Below, piece by piece: positions 10,571 to 22,137 of a stretch of 64,000 nt of DNA. This stretch comes from Bromus sterilis. Lineage: Eukaryota; Streptophyta; Magnoliopsida; Poales; Poaceae. The stretch's first letter is position 1; each line of letters starts with the position of its first letter. Location: positions 74,050,770 through 74,114,769 of the forward strand of contig OX465595.1 of NCBI GenBank assembly GCA_950022295.1, in the 5' to 3' direction. The position numbers were made by a program, and so were the translations under genes. The notes beneath the pieces are model-generated. The model saw only the letters and a program-made list of their open reading frames with translations. It ran no database searches and had not been told where the DNA came from.

Positions 10571-11979
10571 CATTCGGATCCACCGGAGACATAGCCCTGC
10601 AGAAGAATTAGTTCTTCTTAACCACCCACAAACGAGCAGGTGACTGAGAAGATGTTGAAGCACTGGTTGAAGCAATATTAAATCGAACAAGAGTGTATGC
10701 TTCGGTGTACCATCAAGCACACCATAAATGTAAGTCCTCTGCGAATGGTTAGGATAAAAATGAGCATATGCAATCTTAGTATGATTATTATGAGGACGAT
10801 AAGTATGACGACCAGTGCGATAGTATTGCTTCTGCGGAACATTTGATTCGGGCACCAGTGAATCATTTCTCGTTTCAAGAGAAAAGAAATGATTCGGTGG
10901 TACCGAAGACTTTCCTTGCATGGTATGGTTAGCAGGCAGTTTTTCCACAAGTGCTTTCTGCACCCATATCTGCCTCTTATAGAATCCATCCTTAGGAGGA
11001 GTACCAACATACTCAGCTGTAACCTTTCCCTGTTTGTCTTTGATGAGCTTGTAGTCAGAATCAAGTGATTCGTCCACAATAGCTTTGTTCATCTTACAGT
11101 CAAAACCTGAAAGGTTAGCTATATCAATGGGGTTCTCCTTCGTTAGGACCCAAACAGTTTTAGGGTACTGCTCAAGTTCCCAATAGGTGCCATCAGGGTT
11201 TATCTTTCTCTCGAAACCAACTCCTTCATTCCTGGGATTCCTGTGAAGGAGAGACTTCCTCAGGATATCAGAGAGATACTGGTGACCTTGCACACTTTTG
11301 AACATGCCTGCTTCAAATAAGTTTTTCAACCTAAGGAGTTCCTCGGTAATAGCAGAATTTTCCTCATCAGAGGCATTAGTATCATCAATAATAATAGGAG
11401 CTTTGCCTTTGGAATCAGTTTTTCTTCCTTCCAAACAAGTTAAGCAAGGTGAATCAGTTTTATGATTTGCTTCAGGAACTTGTTGATCCATGAGAGAGAG
11501 ATTGATATTTTCCAACTCTTCATGAGCCTCTTTCAGTCTTTCGAGAGCCATTTTCCTTTGAAGAAATTCATAGGTAAGCTTCTCATAATCAACTGAAAGA
11601 AGATCATGCCTAAAGGATAATTCTTCAAACTTTTCCTTCAGAGCTGCATGCTCATTAGTTAAAGTTTGACCTTTATCTATCTCATCGATCAACAGTGTTT
11701 CTAATTTCTTAATGGTTTTGCTTAGTGAATCAAGTTCATCTTGTTGAATTGAAGCAATTTTAGCAAGTTTAGCATAGCTTATCTTCGAACCACTATCATA
11801 TGAGGAACAATCAGAAGTATCATAGTTAGATTTGGATGAAGATACCTTCGCCTTGGCCATGAAGCAATATGCAGGAGTTCATCTTCACTACTGTCGTTTG
11901 TGAAGAATAAGCTCGAAGCTTTTGTCGAAGCATCTGCTGAAGCGAATGCCAAGCCAACAACACCATCTGATTTATGTTT
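10559..11979 (-). pseudogene. C-terminal part of Sirevirus-type Gag of H
   Basis: The long frame from 11,860 has a strong coiled-coil (residues about 40-125: LDSLSKTIKKLETL, HAALKEKFEEL, LTYEFLQRKMALERLKEAHEEL) and a basic C-terminal linker to the protease. Gag-like codons continue upstream to 11,979 in another frame, so there is at least one small indel near 11,865. The usual N-terminal gag domain and CCHC knuckle are absent. After removal of the solo LTR at 11,980-13,615 the sequence goes almost at once to the primer-binding region, so the first half of gag was deleted. Confidence 0.7.
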
Positions 11980-13615
11980 TGAAGGGAATATGCCTGAGAG
12001 GCAATAATAAAGTGTTTATTATATTATTCCTTGTTTATGATAAATATTTATTTCTCATGCTAGAATTGTATTAACCGGAAACGTTGATACATGTGTGTTT
12101 AATAAACAAACAATGGTTCCTAGTAAAGCCTCTCTTTTAACTAGCTCGTCGATTAACAGATGATCAAGGTTTCCTGATCATGAACATTGGATGTTGTTAA
12201 TAACGGGATCATATCATTAGGAGAATGATGTGATGAATATATACCCAAACTAAGTATAACAATACGATCAAGTCATTTAGTTTATATTGTTATATCTTCC
12301 ATTCGAAGTAATCTTGTTCCTTAGACCATGAGATCATGTCAATCACTAATACCGAAAGAATACTTTAATGACATCAAACGTCACACCGTAACAGGGTGAC
12401 TATAAAGGTGGTGTTAGGTATTCGGAAAGTATTAGTTGAGGCTCATGGATCAAGAATGGGATTTGTCCATCCAAAATGACGGAGAGATATACTCTGGGCC
12501 CTCTCGGTGATATCACATTGACACCGCTTGCAAGCACATAACTAGGTCACAAGAATGTCATATCACAGAACGAGTAAGAGAGTACTTTTCGGAAACGAGA
12601 TCGAACAAGGTATGGTTGATACCGATGATCGGATCTCGAACAAGTAAAATATCGCGAGACAAAGGGAATTAGTTACGACGTTGATGGTTCACACGATCAC
12701 AAGATTCATCGTTGAATATATAGGAGTCATCACGGATCTCCAGATCCCGCTGTTGATTATTGATCGGAGAGGTGTCTCAATCATGTCTGTATTATTCGCG
12801 AACCGTAGGGTGACACACTTAAGGTTTGATGATGCATTTCGAGAGGATAAGGAATATTGAAGAATGTTTTGGACATCACCGAAATTGTTTCGGGTAAAAT
12901 TGAAATAGTTCAAGGGGTTTTTGGCGGATGATTGTTAATAGAATTAACAAATGATTCGAGGTGCAATGTGCAAATGTTTTTCAATAGGATTAAAAAATAT
13001 TAAATAAAGAAATAGAAATGTTTTATTTATTTATTAAAGAAAACCTTTGGATTTTCCAAGTGGACAATTAAGGGAGCATGGGTGGGTGTGAGTGTGGCTT
13101 CCACTCACATCAAGAGGGGAAGAGGTGGAGGCACCATGAGTTGGCCGCCCCCCCCTCTTGGGCTGCCCACTCCTCCCCTATAAAAGGAGGGTGAGGGCTT
13201 CCCCTCCCACATACTTGCTTCACCTCCCTTCCTCTCCACCCGCTGCTCCATACCATGGTATTCCGCTTGGAGAAGCCCTGACCGTGGGATTCTTCACCAC
13301 ATCACGTTGTTGTGCTGCTGGATTTCCAGGGATCCTCTACTTCCGCTGCCCCGCTGGATCGAGGGAACGGAGGTCGTCATCAAGCTGTACGTGTGACCGA
13401 GCACGGAGACGCTCAGCGTACATCATCGCGATCTTGAGATTGGCAAGTGAACCACTACATCATCCACGAGATTTGATCTCGTAACGTTTTAAGTCTTCGA
13501 GGGTGACTTCTTCTATGACATCCTACTCGTTGCTTACATCTCCTAGATTAGATCTTGGCTTGTTGGATGTTTATGCGTAGGAAAAAAAATTATTTTCCTT
13601 GCTACGAACCCTACA
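11980..13615 (+). mobile_element. Solo LTR, Copia BARE/Angela-related
   Basis: It begins TGAAGGGAATATGCCTGAGAGG and ends CTACGAACCCTACA, 1,636 bp, with target duplication TGTTT at 11,975-11,979 and 13,616-13,620. The start (ATATGCC…GAGGCAATAATAAA) and the phrases GATAACGGGATCA and TGACGGAGAGATA are those I know from BARE/Angela-type Triticeae LTRs. A TATA-like element (CCTATAAAAGGAGG, near 13,177) lies upstream of the expected R region. It contains no coding sequence and sits in the 5' part of element H. Confidence 0.9.
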
Positions 13616-13880
13616 TGTTTTGCTTCACTCATGGAGGCTAGCGAGATACCACTCTGATATGTTCATGCTATGTGCATTGTGATCTTGAATAGATTTTCAG
13701 CAGCATATTATTTACTTTTTGTTTGTTTGTGACTGATTACATGAAATAAGGATTGCTTCGTGCATTGTCCTTGTAGCATGGTGTCAAAACTTGCTAAACT
13801 CTTTCGTAGTACATGCTTATATACATCTAATGAAGCAGAAGAGTTTGTCAAAGTTTTCTTTTTCGCGTCCAGTTCGTTGA
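13616..13880 (-). mobile_element. H primer-binding region and 5' LTR fragment
   Basis: On the minus strand, TGGTATCTCGCTAG (about 13,638-13,651) shares only the core TGGTATC with the initiator-Met tRNA primer site. Three bases further the sequence ends in CATATCA, a plausible LTR 3' end at 13,655. The LTR would continue to about 13,880, where Athila-like sequence starts, so most of it is missing. The boundary is approximate. Confidence 0.5.
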
Positions 13881-15345
13881 ACTGAATTGCTTGACGACAA
13901 GCAATAGCTAAGCTTGGGGGAGTTGATACGTCTCAAACGTATCTACTTTTCCAAAAACTTTGTCTATTGTTTTGACTTCATTCTTGCATTATTTGAATGA
14001 AACTAACCCAAACTGACGCTGTTTTCAGCAAAGCTACCAGTGTTGTTTTCTTTTGTGCAGGTTTCTGGATATTTAGGTACGCTGGAAAAAACCCAAAAAA
14101 TTATATAACAAATCAGCGTTCCGGAAGCTTCCGAAGATCCAATGGGGGGAACAGGGAAGCCAGGGGGCAGCCAGGAGGGTGCCTGGCGCGGCCCAGCCCT
14201 CCTGGCTAGGTCCCACACCCCTTGGTGACCTACCTTGGCCCCTATTTATTCTCCCGACGCAGAAACCTCGAAACAGAAGTTGCTTTTCCCATCTACGTTG
14301 CGGAGCCGCCGAAACCCTCTGTTCTTCCTCGGAGAGCTAATCTGGAGGCTGAATTGGCCTCCAGTGAGGGGGAAATCATCGCCATCGTCATCATCATCGC
14401 CTCTCCATCGCCCCTCCATGACTTCTCCTCTCATGTGTGAGTAATTCCCTGCTGTAGGCAAAGGGTATGGTAGGGATTGAATGAGTTAGATCATGTAATA
14501 GTTCAATCAGATTGTTGGGGGCATGTTGCCTATCATCTACTTGGTGTTTATCATCTCTGTTACAACTTGTTGATCTTAATGCTTGTCACTTTGGGCCCGA
14601 GTGCCATGATTTCAGATCTAATCACCCTTTTGTTTCTTGAGTTTGTGGTGTTCTTGATCCTATCTATGAGTTGTATGCACCTATTATAGTCCGGAACCGG
14701 CGATCCCAATGGTGACAGCTTGGGACACCAAAGGGGATGGACTATAATTTGAGGATTCCGTGTATCCATGAATTGTTAATGCTTTGTTCCGGTGCTCTTT
14801 GACAGGAGTACCTTAATCTCCCTAAGTTCCTTTTGGCCCCGTTTGTATCGGGAGGGTAGGACAAAAGATGTTGTGCAAAGTTCTTATTGCAAGCACGTAC
14901 AACTACCTTGGGATACATGCCTGATGTTTGATATTTGCCTAGATGATCCTTCGTTTTCTATGAGCCTTGCCCAAGTTAGAATCTGTTACATGTTCGTTCT
15001 CATCCAAGCAGCGCCCAACCATCTATCTCCCTAGCCTACAGTGTTTTCCTTCTGCTGGTTACTAGTTGTTTACTTTTGCTGTTTTACCTTTGCTGTTCCA
15101 CTACCACTATCACCACTATTATCATCACTACTTCTACTACCACTATCACCACTATTATCATCACTACTACCACCACCATATCACAATTGCTACTAATACC
15201 TTTGTGCAAGCAAGTGTTTATTTCAGGTGCGGTTGAATTGACAACTCAATTGTCAAAGCATGTACGTATTCTTTGTGTCCCCAAGTGTCGAATTAATAAA
15301 TTGGGTTATCTTGCCCACGAAGACTATCTCGATCCCCTACAGTTG
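13881..15345 (+). mobile_element. Athila-like element, plus strand: 3' tip of internal region and 3' LTR (truncated)
   Basis: A polypurine tract AAGCTTGGGGGAG (13,909-13,922) immediately precedes an LTR start TGATACGTCTCAAACG at 13,924. The LTR carries typical Athila phrases (GGAAGCTTCC, the GC-rich CCTGGCGCGGCCC block, TGTCGAATTAATAAA) and is cut after GATCCCCTACAGTTG at 15,345, a few bases short of the expected TCA end. It is joined there to the reverse strand of another Athila element. Only about 40 bp of its internal region survive. Confidence 0.75.
15102..15180 (+). repeat. Short tandem repeat of CTACCACTATCACC/ATTATCATCACTA units
   Basis: Two imperfect copies of a roughly 35-40 bp unit built from CTA/CAC/ATC triplets, inside the Athila-like LTR. 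It looks like LTR microsatellite growth; no coding meaning. Confidence 0.7.
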
Positions 15346-16717
15346 TTCATCTGGAAAACTTTCGTTGACTGGGATGGGGTCATGCGGTATATCTTCCATC
15401 CTTGAAAGATTGTCCGCCACCGGATTGTCTGCTTCTTTCCTATCAACAATCTGTAAATCAAATTCCTGAAGGAGGAGTACCCACCTGACGAGTCTTGGTA
15501 TGGCATCCTTCTTCGCCATAAGGTACTTAAGAGCAGCATGGTCAGTATGAATAATAACTTTTGAATCAACAATATAAGGCATAAACTTATCACAAGAAAA
15601 CACTACTGCTAGGAATTCCTTCTCAGTAGTAGCATAATTCTTTTGAGCGCTATCAAGGGTTTTGCTAGCATAATGTATAACATTCAATTTATTTTCAACC
15701 CTTTGTGCTAAAACAGCTCCAACAGCAAAATCACTAGCATCACACAAAATCAGGTGGTTGTACTATAGGAGCCGTTATCAAAACTTTCTTAAGAACTTTG
15801 AAAGCCTCCTTACAATCTTCATCAAATACAAAAGGAACATCCTTTTGGAGAAGATTAGTGATGGGTATCGAAGTCTTAGAAAAGTCTTTAATAAATCTTC
15901 TATAGAAACCAACATGACCAAGGAAACTACGAATACCTTTAATGTTCCTTGGATAGGGCATCCTTTCGATAGCTTCAATCTTCGCCTTGTCCACTTCAAT
16001 TCCCCTTTCAGAAATCTGGTGACCAAGCACGATCCCTTCGTTAACCATGAAGTGACATTTTTCCCAGTTTAGAACTAAGTTTGTATCCTCGCATCTCTGC
16101 AAAACCTTATTAAGATTGTGGAGACAATGGTTAAAGGAAGTTCCATAGACAGATAAATCGTCCATGAAAAGTTCAACAAACTCCTCACAGAAACCATGAA
16201 AAATTGCAGACATACATCTCTTAAAAGTGGCACGTGCATTGCATAAACCAAAAGGCATACGCCTGTAAACATAAGTATCGTAGGGACACGTGAAAGTGGT
16301 CTTCTCTTTATCCACGGTGTTGACATGAATTTGAGAGAAGCCAGAGTACCCATCAATGTAGCAAAAGTAGGTGTTTTTAGACAACCTCTCTAGCATCTGA
16401 TCAATAAAGGGCAACGGATAGTGGTCCTTCCTAGTTGTCTTGTTCAACTTCCTGTAATCAATACACATTCTATATCAAATAACAACTCTTTGAGGTATTA
16501 GTTCATTTTTATCATTAGGAACAACAGTCATACCTCCTTTCTTAGGAACACAATGAACTGGACTTACCCACCTAATATCAGCTATAGGATAAATGATACA
16601 TGCGGCTATAAGCTTGAGAATCTCCGTCCTAACCACGTCCTTCATCCTTGGGTTCAGCCGTCGTTGATGATCAACAACTGGCTTAGCATCGGGCTCGAGA
16701 TTGTAGTGTGTTGGCAA
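15340..16717 (-). pseudogene. Athila pol of D: reverse transcriptase and RNase H
   Basis: RT blocks in order: VSPVHCVPKKGG, MCIDYRKLNKTT, PLPFIDQMLERL, GYSGFSQIHV, MPFGLCNA, the catalytic box FMDD (in VELFMDDLSVYG), and LGHQIS. Then comes RNase H (MCDASDFAVGAVLAQR, ATTEKEFLAVVF, IIHTDHAALKYL, VADNLSRM). A nonsense codon lies at about 16,475 between RT blocks, and a frame change near 15,745 separates RT from RNase H. The frame ends at 15,337 after FPDEQL, exactly at the junction with the opposite-strand LTR, so integrase is absent. Confidence 0.9.
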
Positions 16718-17641
16718 ACCGATGGACTAATCCCCTTAAAGTCGTCAAGGGTATAGCCCAAGGCACCACGGTGTCTGCGAAGTGTCTCCAATAGTCGCTT
16801 TTCTTCAAATCCTAAAATGTTAGCATTGATAATAACATGATATATTTTCTTTTCATCTAAATAGCATACTTGAGCGTATCGGGCAGTGGTTTGAGTTCAA
16901 ACACCAGGTCTTCTTTTGGTTGTGCTAGGATTCCTAAAGGCTCAACTGGAAGGTTGTGCTTCAGGATAGCAGCTTGTCTTGAAAATACTTCGTCTAACTC
17001 ATTTCTTTCCTGCATATGCATATCATTCTCGTGGTCTTCCATATATTGCTGCAAAGAATTGTTAGGAGGAATAGCAATAGACGCAATATTTTCAATAATT
17101 TCATCATCACTAGGTAAATTAGTACCACGAGGTTGCTTCGAAAATTTAGAAAAGTTAAATTCATAAGGCTCACCATTGAATTCAATAGAAACTTTACCTT
17201 TTTTACAATCTATAATAGCAGCACAAGTGATGAGGAAAGGTGCACCAAAGATATAGGGAAAAAACTATCTTGCACTGAACCAAGTATGAGAAAGTCAGTA
17301 GGATACTTTACCTTTACACATAGGACTTCAACATCTCTCACAATTCCAATGGGAGAGATAGTTTCTTTGTTTGCTAGATAAATGGTAGCATCGATCTTTT
17401 CAAGTTCACAGGGTGAAATCTCACCCATGATATCCTGATAGAGTGAATAAGGAATAGCGCTAGCACTGGATCCCAGATCGCAAAGCCCGTAATAGTTGTG
17501 ATCTCCTATTTTGACAGATACAACTGGTATACCTGAAATTGGGCTCTTATTCTTGGCTGTGACAATGTTAGTTGAAACAACACAAAAATTTATCATGGAA
17601 TCTGAAACATCATTAGTAAATAAATCTTTAACCATCGCCAC
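16718..17641 (-). pseudogene. Athila protease and protease-RT linker of D
   Basis: The aspartic protease region is 17,210-17,641, with GIPVVSVKIGDH and the active-site segment CDLGSSASAIPYSLY (D-L-G in place of D-S/T-G), then LGSVQDSFFPI. A frameshift near 17,260 and further ones at 17,000-17,200 break the path to RT. The 16,857-17,054 frame carries the acidic/hydrophilic linker. Confidence 0.75.
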
Positions 17642-18630
17642 TCTAGGATCGACCTTGATCAGGTCCTTAGGTTCGTCAGTTCTTCTCCCACTTTAATTTA
17701 TTATGCCTGTCAAAAAAGAGTGCTCCCTTATCCTTGTGGGAAAAGGGGGCTTTTCATAAAAGACTGCAGGAAGAATAGGGTCAGCAACATGAATTTCGAT
17801 AGGTAACTCTTTAAAGGGTTTATGATACTGATCCTTCTCCTCCTTAGAAGAGTTAATGTGAGAGGCAAAGTTCATGCAAAAATCAATCATAAGCTGGGAA
17901 TCAAGACCAATCTTAGAACAAAAGGTATTAAAATAATCAGTTTTCACATAGCTCTCAATATAATCATGCCCATAATTTATAGCGGGCTCAATACCTTTAT
18001 CCATTTCCTAGTCTTCAGTATTCATTTGGATCCTCTCAATGAGAACCCACTTTTCCTCGACGCTTCTTGTTTGGCACACCCCGCTAGAGGAGGCATCCAA
18101 CATCTCCTTATCTTGACGAGAAAGCCTGGCAAAAATTTGTAAGTATAATATTTTTGGGGAGCTCATGAATAGGACATTTGAACATTAGGGACTTTAGTCT
18201 CCCCCAAGCTTGCTCTCTCTGTCACGAGACCAAAAGTTATAGATGTAGTTCCTGTCTCGATGATTTTCATGAAGAGGATAAACCGTTGTATAAAAGAGAG
18301 ACATAAGCTCTTCCCAATTAAGTAGATGTGAGTTATCGAGGAGCTTATACCAATCTGAAGGTTTGTCTATAAGTGATATGGAGAATAATTTCTTCATGAC
18401 GAACTCCAGTGAGACACCTACAAGCTTGAATAATGAACATACTTGTGATAGATATAGAAAGTGTTCACCTAGATGTCTATCTCCTGCATAACGATTAGTT
18501 AAGACATAATTGATAATACCAAATGGTATTTTGTAAGGCACAATTTCAGTAGGGGTAGGAGTGACCACCACAGTTGTGGGGCGTTTCCCCATAAATAACG
18601 ATCCAAGAGTAGAGATGTCCATAGGACAAA
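17642..18630 (-). pseudogene. Athila Gag of D
   Basis: The N-terminal part is 18,194-18,630 (PYKIPFGIINYVL, GDRHLGEHFLYLSQ, SLIDKPSDWYKLL, WEELMSLFYTTVYP). The last block is the conserved Gag core seen in Gypsy elements (W..L…F). The C-terminal part is 17,693-18,004 and includes PAVFYEKPPFPTRIREHSFL, typical of Athila just before the protease. The two parts are in different frames, and the middle is short compared with full Athila Gag, so an internal deletion is likely. Confidence 0.75.
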
Positions 18631-18703
18631 GATCAGCAACAGAAAAATAAAAATAGAAATATAAAAACTTTCTTACCAGCTTCACTTACTAATAGCGCTA
18701 CGC

Positions 18704-18721
18704 TCCCCGGCAAAGGCGCCA
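18704..18721 (-). other. Primer-binding site of D (tRNA-Asp type)
   Basis: The minus strand reads TGGCGCCTTTGCCGGGGA. It differs at one base from the site in element E (TGGCGCCGTTGCCGGGGA), which matches plant tRNA-Asp as I know it. Eleven bases separate it from the LTR edge at 18,734. Confidence 0.85.
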
Positions 18722-18733
18722 AAAAACAGTACT

Positions 18734-18945
18734 TGATGACCCTCAACTGTAGGGGATCGTTTGTAGCGTTTTCGATAAATAAGAGTGTCGAACCCAACGA
18801 GGAGCAGAAGGTATTGGTAAGTGACTTTGGTAAAGAAATAGCTGCACGAACCAAAAGATAACTTTTTTAGGAGTTTTCGATATAAGCAACAAAAAGGTAA
18901 AAGCGGGTAAAGTAAAAGGCAATGAGAAGTAACAAGTCATCATTC
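18734..18945 (-). mobile_element. D 5' LTR, inner fragment
   Basis: It begins TGATGACCCTCAACTG (LTR 3' end on the minus strand) and contains the Athila end signature (TCGACACTCTTATTTATCG, ACGATCCCCTACAG). After about 200 bp it meets B's truncated LTR. The exact edge between 18,935 and 18,970 is uncertain. Confidence 0.65.
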
Positions 18946-21900
18946 TTCAAGCTTCGGGCAAAAGTCACCATCGGGGTTAGTGGGTTCATCTAAAACATAG
19001 AATGAGAAAACGTGAGTACAAAGTCGTACTCAGAAAGACTTACGTAGGAGCTATACTAATCATGCACATGTATCAAGGTAAAGGGAGGTGGGGTTCATAA
19101 GCAGAAGTGCCATCTTTGACTTAGCTAGTCCTGAACTACGAGTACCAGACTTGAGGTAAGAAGCGTACACGAGTCCACTACATGTCTCCAATCAATTACA
19201 CCGCTATGGTGCCTTCCTCGTCTTCCCCACGAGAAAGCACGCCATAGCACTCACGCTTATCTTTGCAAGTTTTATAAGTATCCAGTTCAAGTTGTCTAAT
19301 AATCAGGCACATCTTTCCAAGTAGTCCCTTACCGCGGACGCGTCTATTCGAATAGTTTTGTTAACCCTGCAGGGGTGTACCGCTACACACACACATGACC
19401 ATCAGTTACCGCCTTTGGCCTCGACACCATTCAAGGGGTGTCGGCGAGGATGTTCACCACAACTGTTACCTCATAGTCGATCTAGTCCAAGAAAGCCACC
19501 TACCTGGGTTGGCTACCACTATCGTGAACCCGTCTGGTTTACCGAAGTGGACCCAGATGATGTGTGCGTGGTGCATAAGCCGGTCTCGGCTGAGCCGTTC
19601 TCTCACTTAGCAGCCAGGCCACAAACCTACCAGAACTCCCAACTACTGCGACATCTGGACATCGAAAGGGATGAGTTAGTAGGTTGAGAGGGGTCAGTGA
19701 GCCCAATGTGTGGTTGTACTCTTCATCTTGGATCACCACATAAGAACTCGGACTTAGGGCGGTGTTCAACGAGACAACCCACTTTGTACTCCCACACAGC
19801 CTCTCATCGGTCACCTTGTATTAGGGTATATTCATTAACACATTTCCACCATCATCATTATGATTGCTACCATCCTGACTCACATAACAGTATCAACATT
19901 GTACCACTCTAAGCATGCAATAAGCAGTAACAATTGCAGGGGACACATGATATCAATCAACTCCTACATTTGCTAGGATTTTGGTTTGCTTACTACTGTG
20001 ACCAATGATAAGTCATGCAAAGGAATGGGTTCATCTATGCGGTAGAAACGTAGCATGGTAATCATCCTAAACAATGCATAAGCGAGACTGAGAGGGAAGT
20101 GGTATTTTATCGACATGATCAATGGGGGTTTGCTTGCCTTGCTGGCGAGGTTCAGTATCAGGGTCTTCAACGAAGGGGGCAGCCTCCTGTTCCGGTTCCA
20201 CTTCTACTCGACAAACAACAAACAAGGAAGCAATATAAATACAATGCACAATCACATGGTTAAAAGTTGAAACTTGATGTATATGCTTCTGATGTGTGAG
20301 GGAATTCCATTTAAAAGGAGTGTATTGCAAAAGAATTGCAAATTCAAACTCCAATTTGAATTTAAATGAATTCCATATGCATGTTTGCTTCTGTTCCCCC
20401 AATTTAAAATGGTAAAACATGAAAAGAAAGTGCATATTCAGAATCCTTGCATTTTTCTGATAATTTTACATATATTATATGTTTAATTTGGAGTTAAAAT
20501 GAATTAGTTATGAATTTCCAAAATTTAATTCATTTTCTGCCATTTTCTGAATTGATTTAAATAGAAAACCATTTACTGCATCAGCATGAGGTCATGCTGA
20601 CGTCAGGGGGCCTTTGACCACAGGGACCCACATGTCAGTGTCTGTTCTATTAATTAAACAAGTTTAAATTAGATTTAGATTAACCAAGGGGTTAATTAGG
20701 GCCTAGGGCCCACATGTAAGTCTCACTGGGGGGTGGGCCCAAGTGATTAAGCATGGGGTTAGAGCTCTAATTGAGGGGGGTCGTCGTCGGAGCCACTGTA
20801 GTCGCCGGAATCTCGCCGGGATTTCGATTTAGGGCACGAGAGCAAGATTGGAGGCCACCGGCGTGTGCAGCGTCGTCGTCCGCGTCGAATGGACCTAACC
20901 AGAGCTTTAGGGGGTCACCGGAGCGTCGTCGGCGTCGGAGTTGGCGGCGACAGTGGCTAGGGATGCGTTGGGTTCGCGCTCCAGGGCGCCATTTTGACCA
21001 CGGCCTAGCGCATTGGAAAGCTGAGACGCAGGGGAGGCTGATGTGCTTATGGGCTGAGATGAAGGGGCACTACGGCGACCTCGGCATCAGCCATGGCGGC
21101 AGCAAGCTTCGGCTCCCATGGCGGATCGGTGCAGAGGAGGAGTTTGGGGTTGCGGGGTTAGGGAAAACGGCGAGTAGCTCACCGCGAATCTACTGGTGCG
21201 GACGGCAGGCTCGAGGAAGCTCAGGTGTTGCCGGAATTGTGGAAGATGCGCGGCGGCCGGAGATGAAGACGATGAAGAGGGCGTCGGCTACACGGCGTCT
21301 CGGTTCGATTGCTTCTGCAACTCGACGAAGTCGACGGTAGCGGACGCGATGGACACCTTGGCGCAGCTCGTGGACGACGTTGGCCACGCGGGCTTCAAAC
21401 CATGGCGACGGCGGCGTTCTGTTCTTCGCGGGGCTCAGCGAGAGAGAGGAGGATAGGCACTTGGGAGGAGGCGGAATGGACGCACGGCGTCTCCAGCGTC
21501 TCAGTGGCGTGGCTAGAAGGCGCGGGAGGGGCAGGTGGAGGCTGGGGAGGCGTCGACGTGCGCGACTAGCTCCGTGGCATTCCACAGAGCAGCTTGGGAG
21601 CGCGGGGTCGGGGAAGAAGACCCATGTGCCTCTTTGGGCCGGCTTGGTTGGCTTCGCCTAGGCGACAGGTAAGGTTTTTTCTATTTTCTGTTTAATCTTT
21701 CCTTTCTTGATTTTCTTTTCTGTAATTTGTTTAGCCCATTAAATAAAATAGGTAGGCATTTTTCTAAATGCTCAAAATTTAAATATGGACTTACATGAAC
21801 AGTAGCTAGTCATTCCCAACTTTTGAACATTTTTGAAATTCCAAATATTTGAATTCAAATTCAAATAGGTGTTTAAATTTAAATCCATGCTCCTGTTTGA

Positions 21901-22137
21901 AAATTTGAAAAATTCATGAGCATGCGGTTGGTCCCACATCACCTGATATGTGATCACACTCATTTATAAGACTTTTCAAAAATGCAAAATGAATTTTTGG
22001 AGCAACTTTATTTCTGGCATTTTGAATTAATTCATCTGGGGGGTGTTCTCTCTCCCATTTGGAATTTGAATTTGATTTCCTTGATGAATGCAAGTGAGCC
22101 TTTGATCCTAGAACATACCTAACTTGGGGTTGTGACA
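18946..22137 (-). mobile_element. B 3' LTR, truncated
   Basis: It aligns with 55,535-59,463 but lacks about the first 750 bp (the U5/polyA-signal end). It retains the palindrome cluster (19,344-19,355 and neighbours) and ends TTGTGACA at 22,137. By eye it differs from its partner at a few percent of positions, more than the LTRs of G differ. Confidence 0.85.

Larger units (their letters stand above)
1..13880 (-). mobile_element. Sirevirus-like Ty1/Copia retrotransposon H, interrupted
   Basis: Read on the minus strand the order is 5' LTR fragment, gag, protease, integrase, RT, RNase H, then an accessory ORF. Integrase before RT is the Copia order. A coiled-coil Gag and a long extra ORF after pol are features of the Sirevirus (Maximus/SIRE) lineage. 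The 3' LTR lies outside the window on the left. Two later solo LTRs (3,994-8,086 and 11,980-13,615) split it; removing each with one copy of its 5-bp target duplication restores continuity. Several stops and frameshifts make it inactive. The right boundary near 13,880 is approximate, because an Athila-like 3' tip begins there. Confidence 0.85.
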
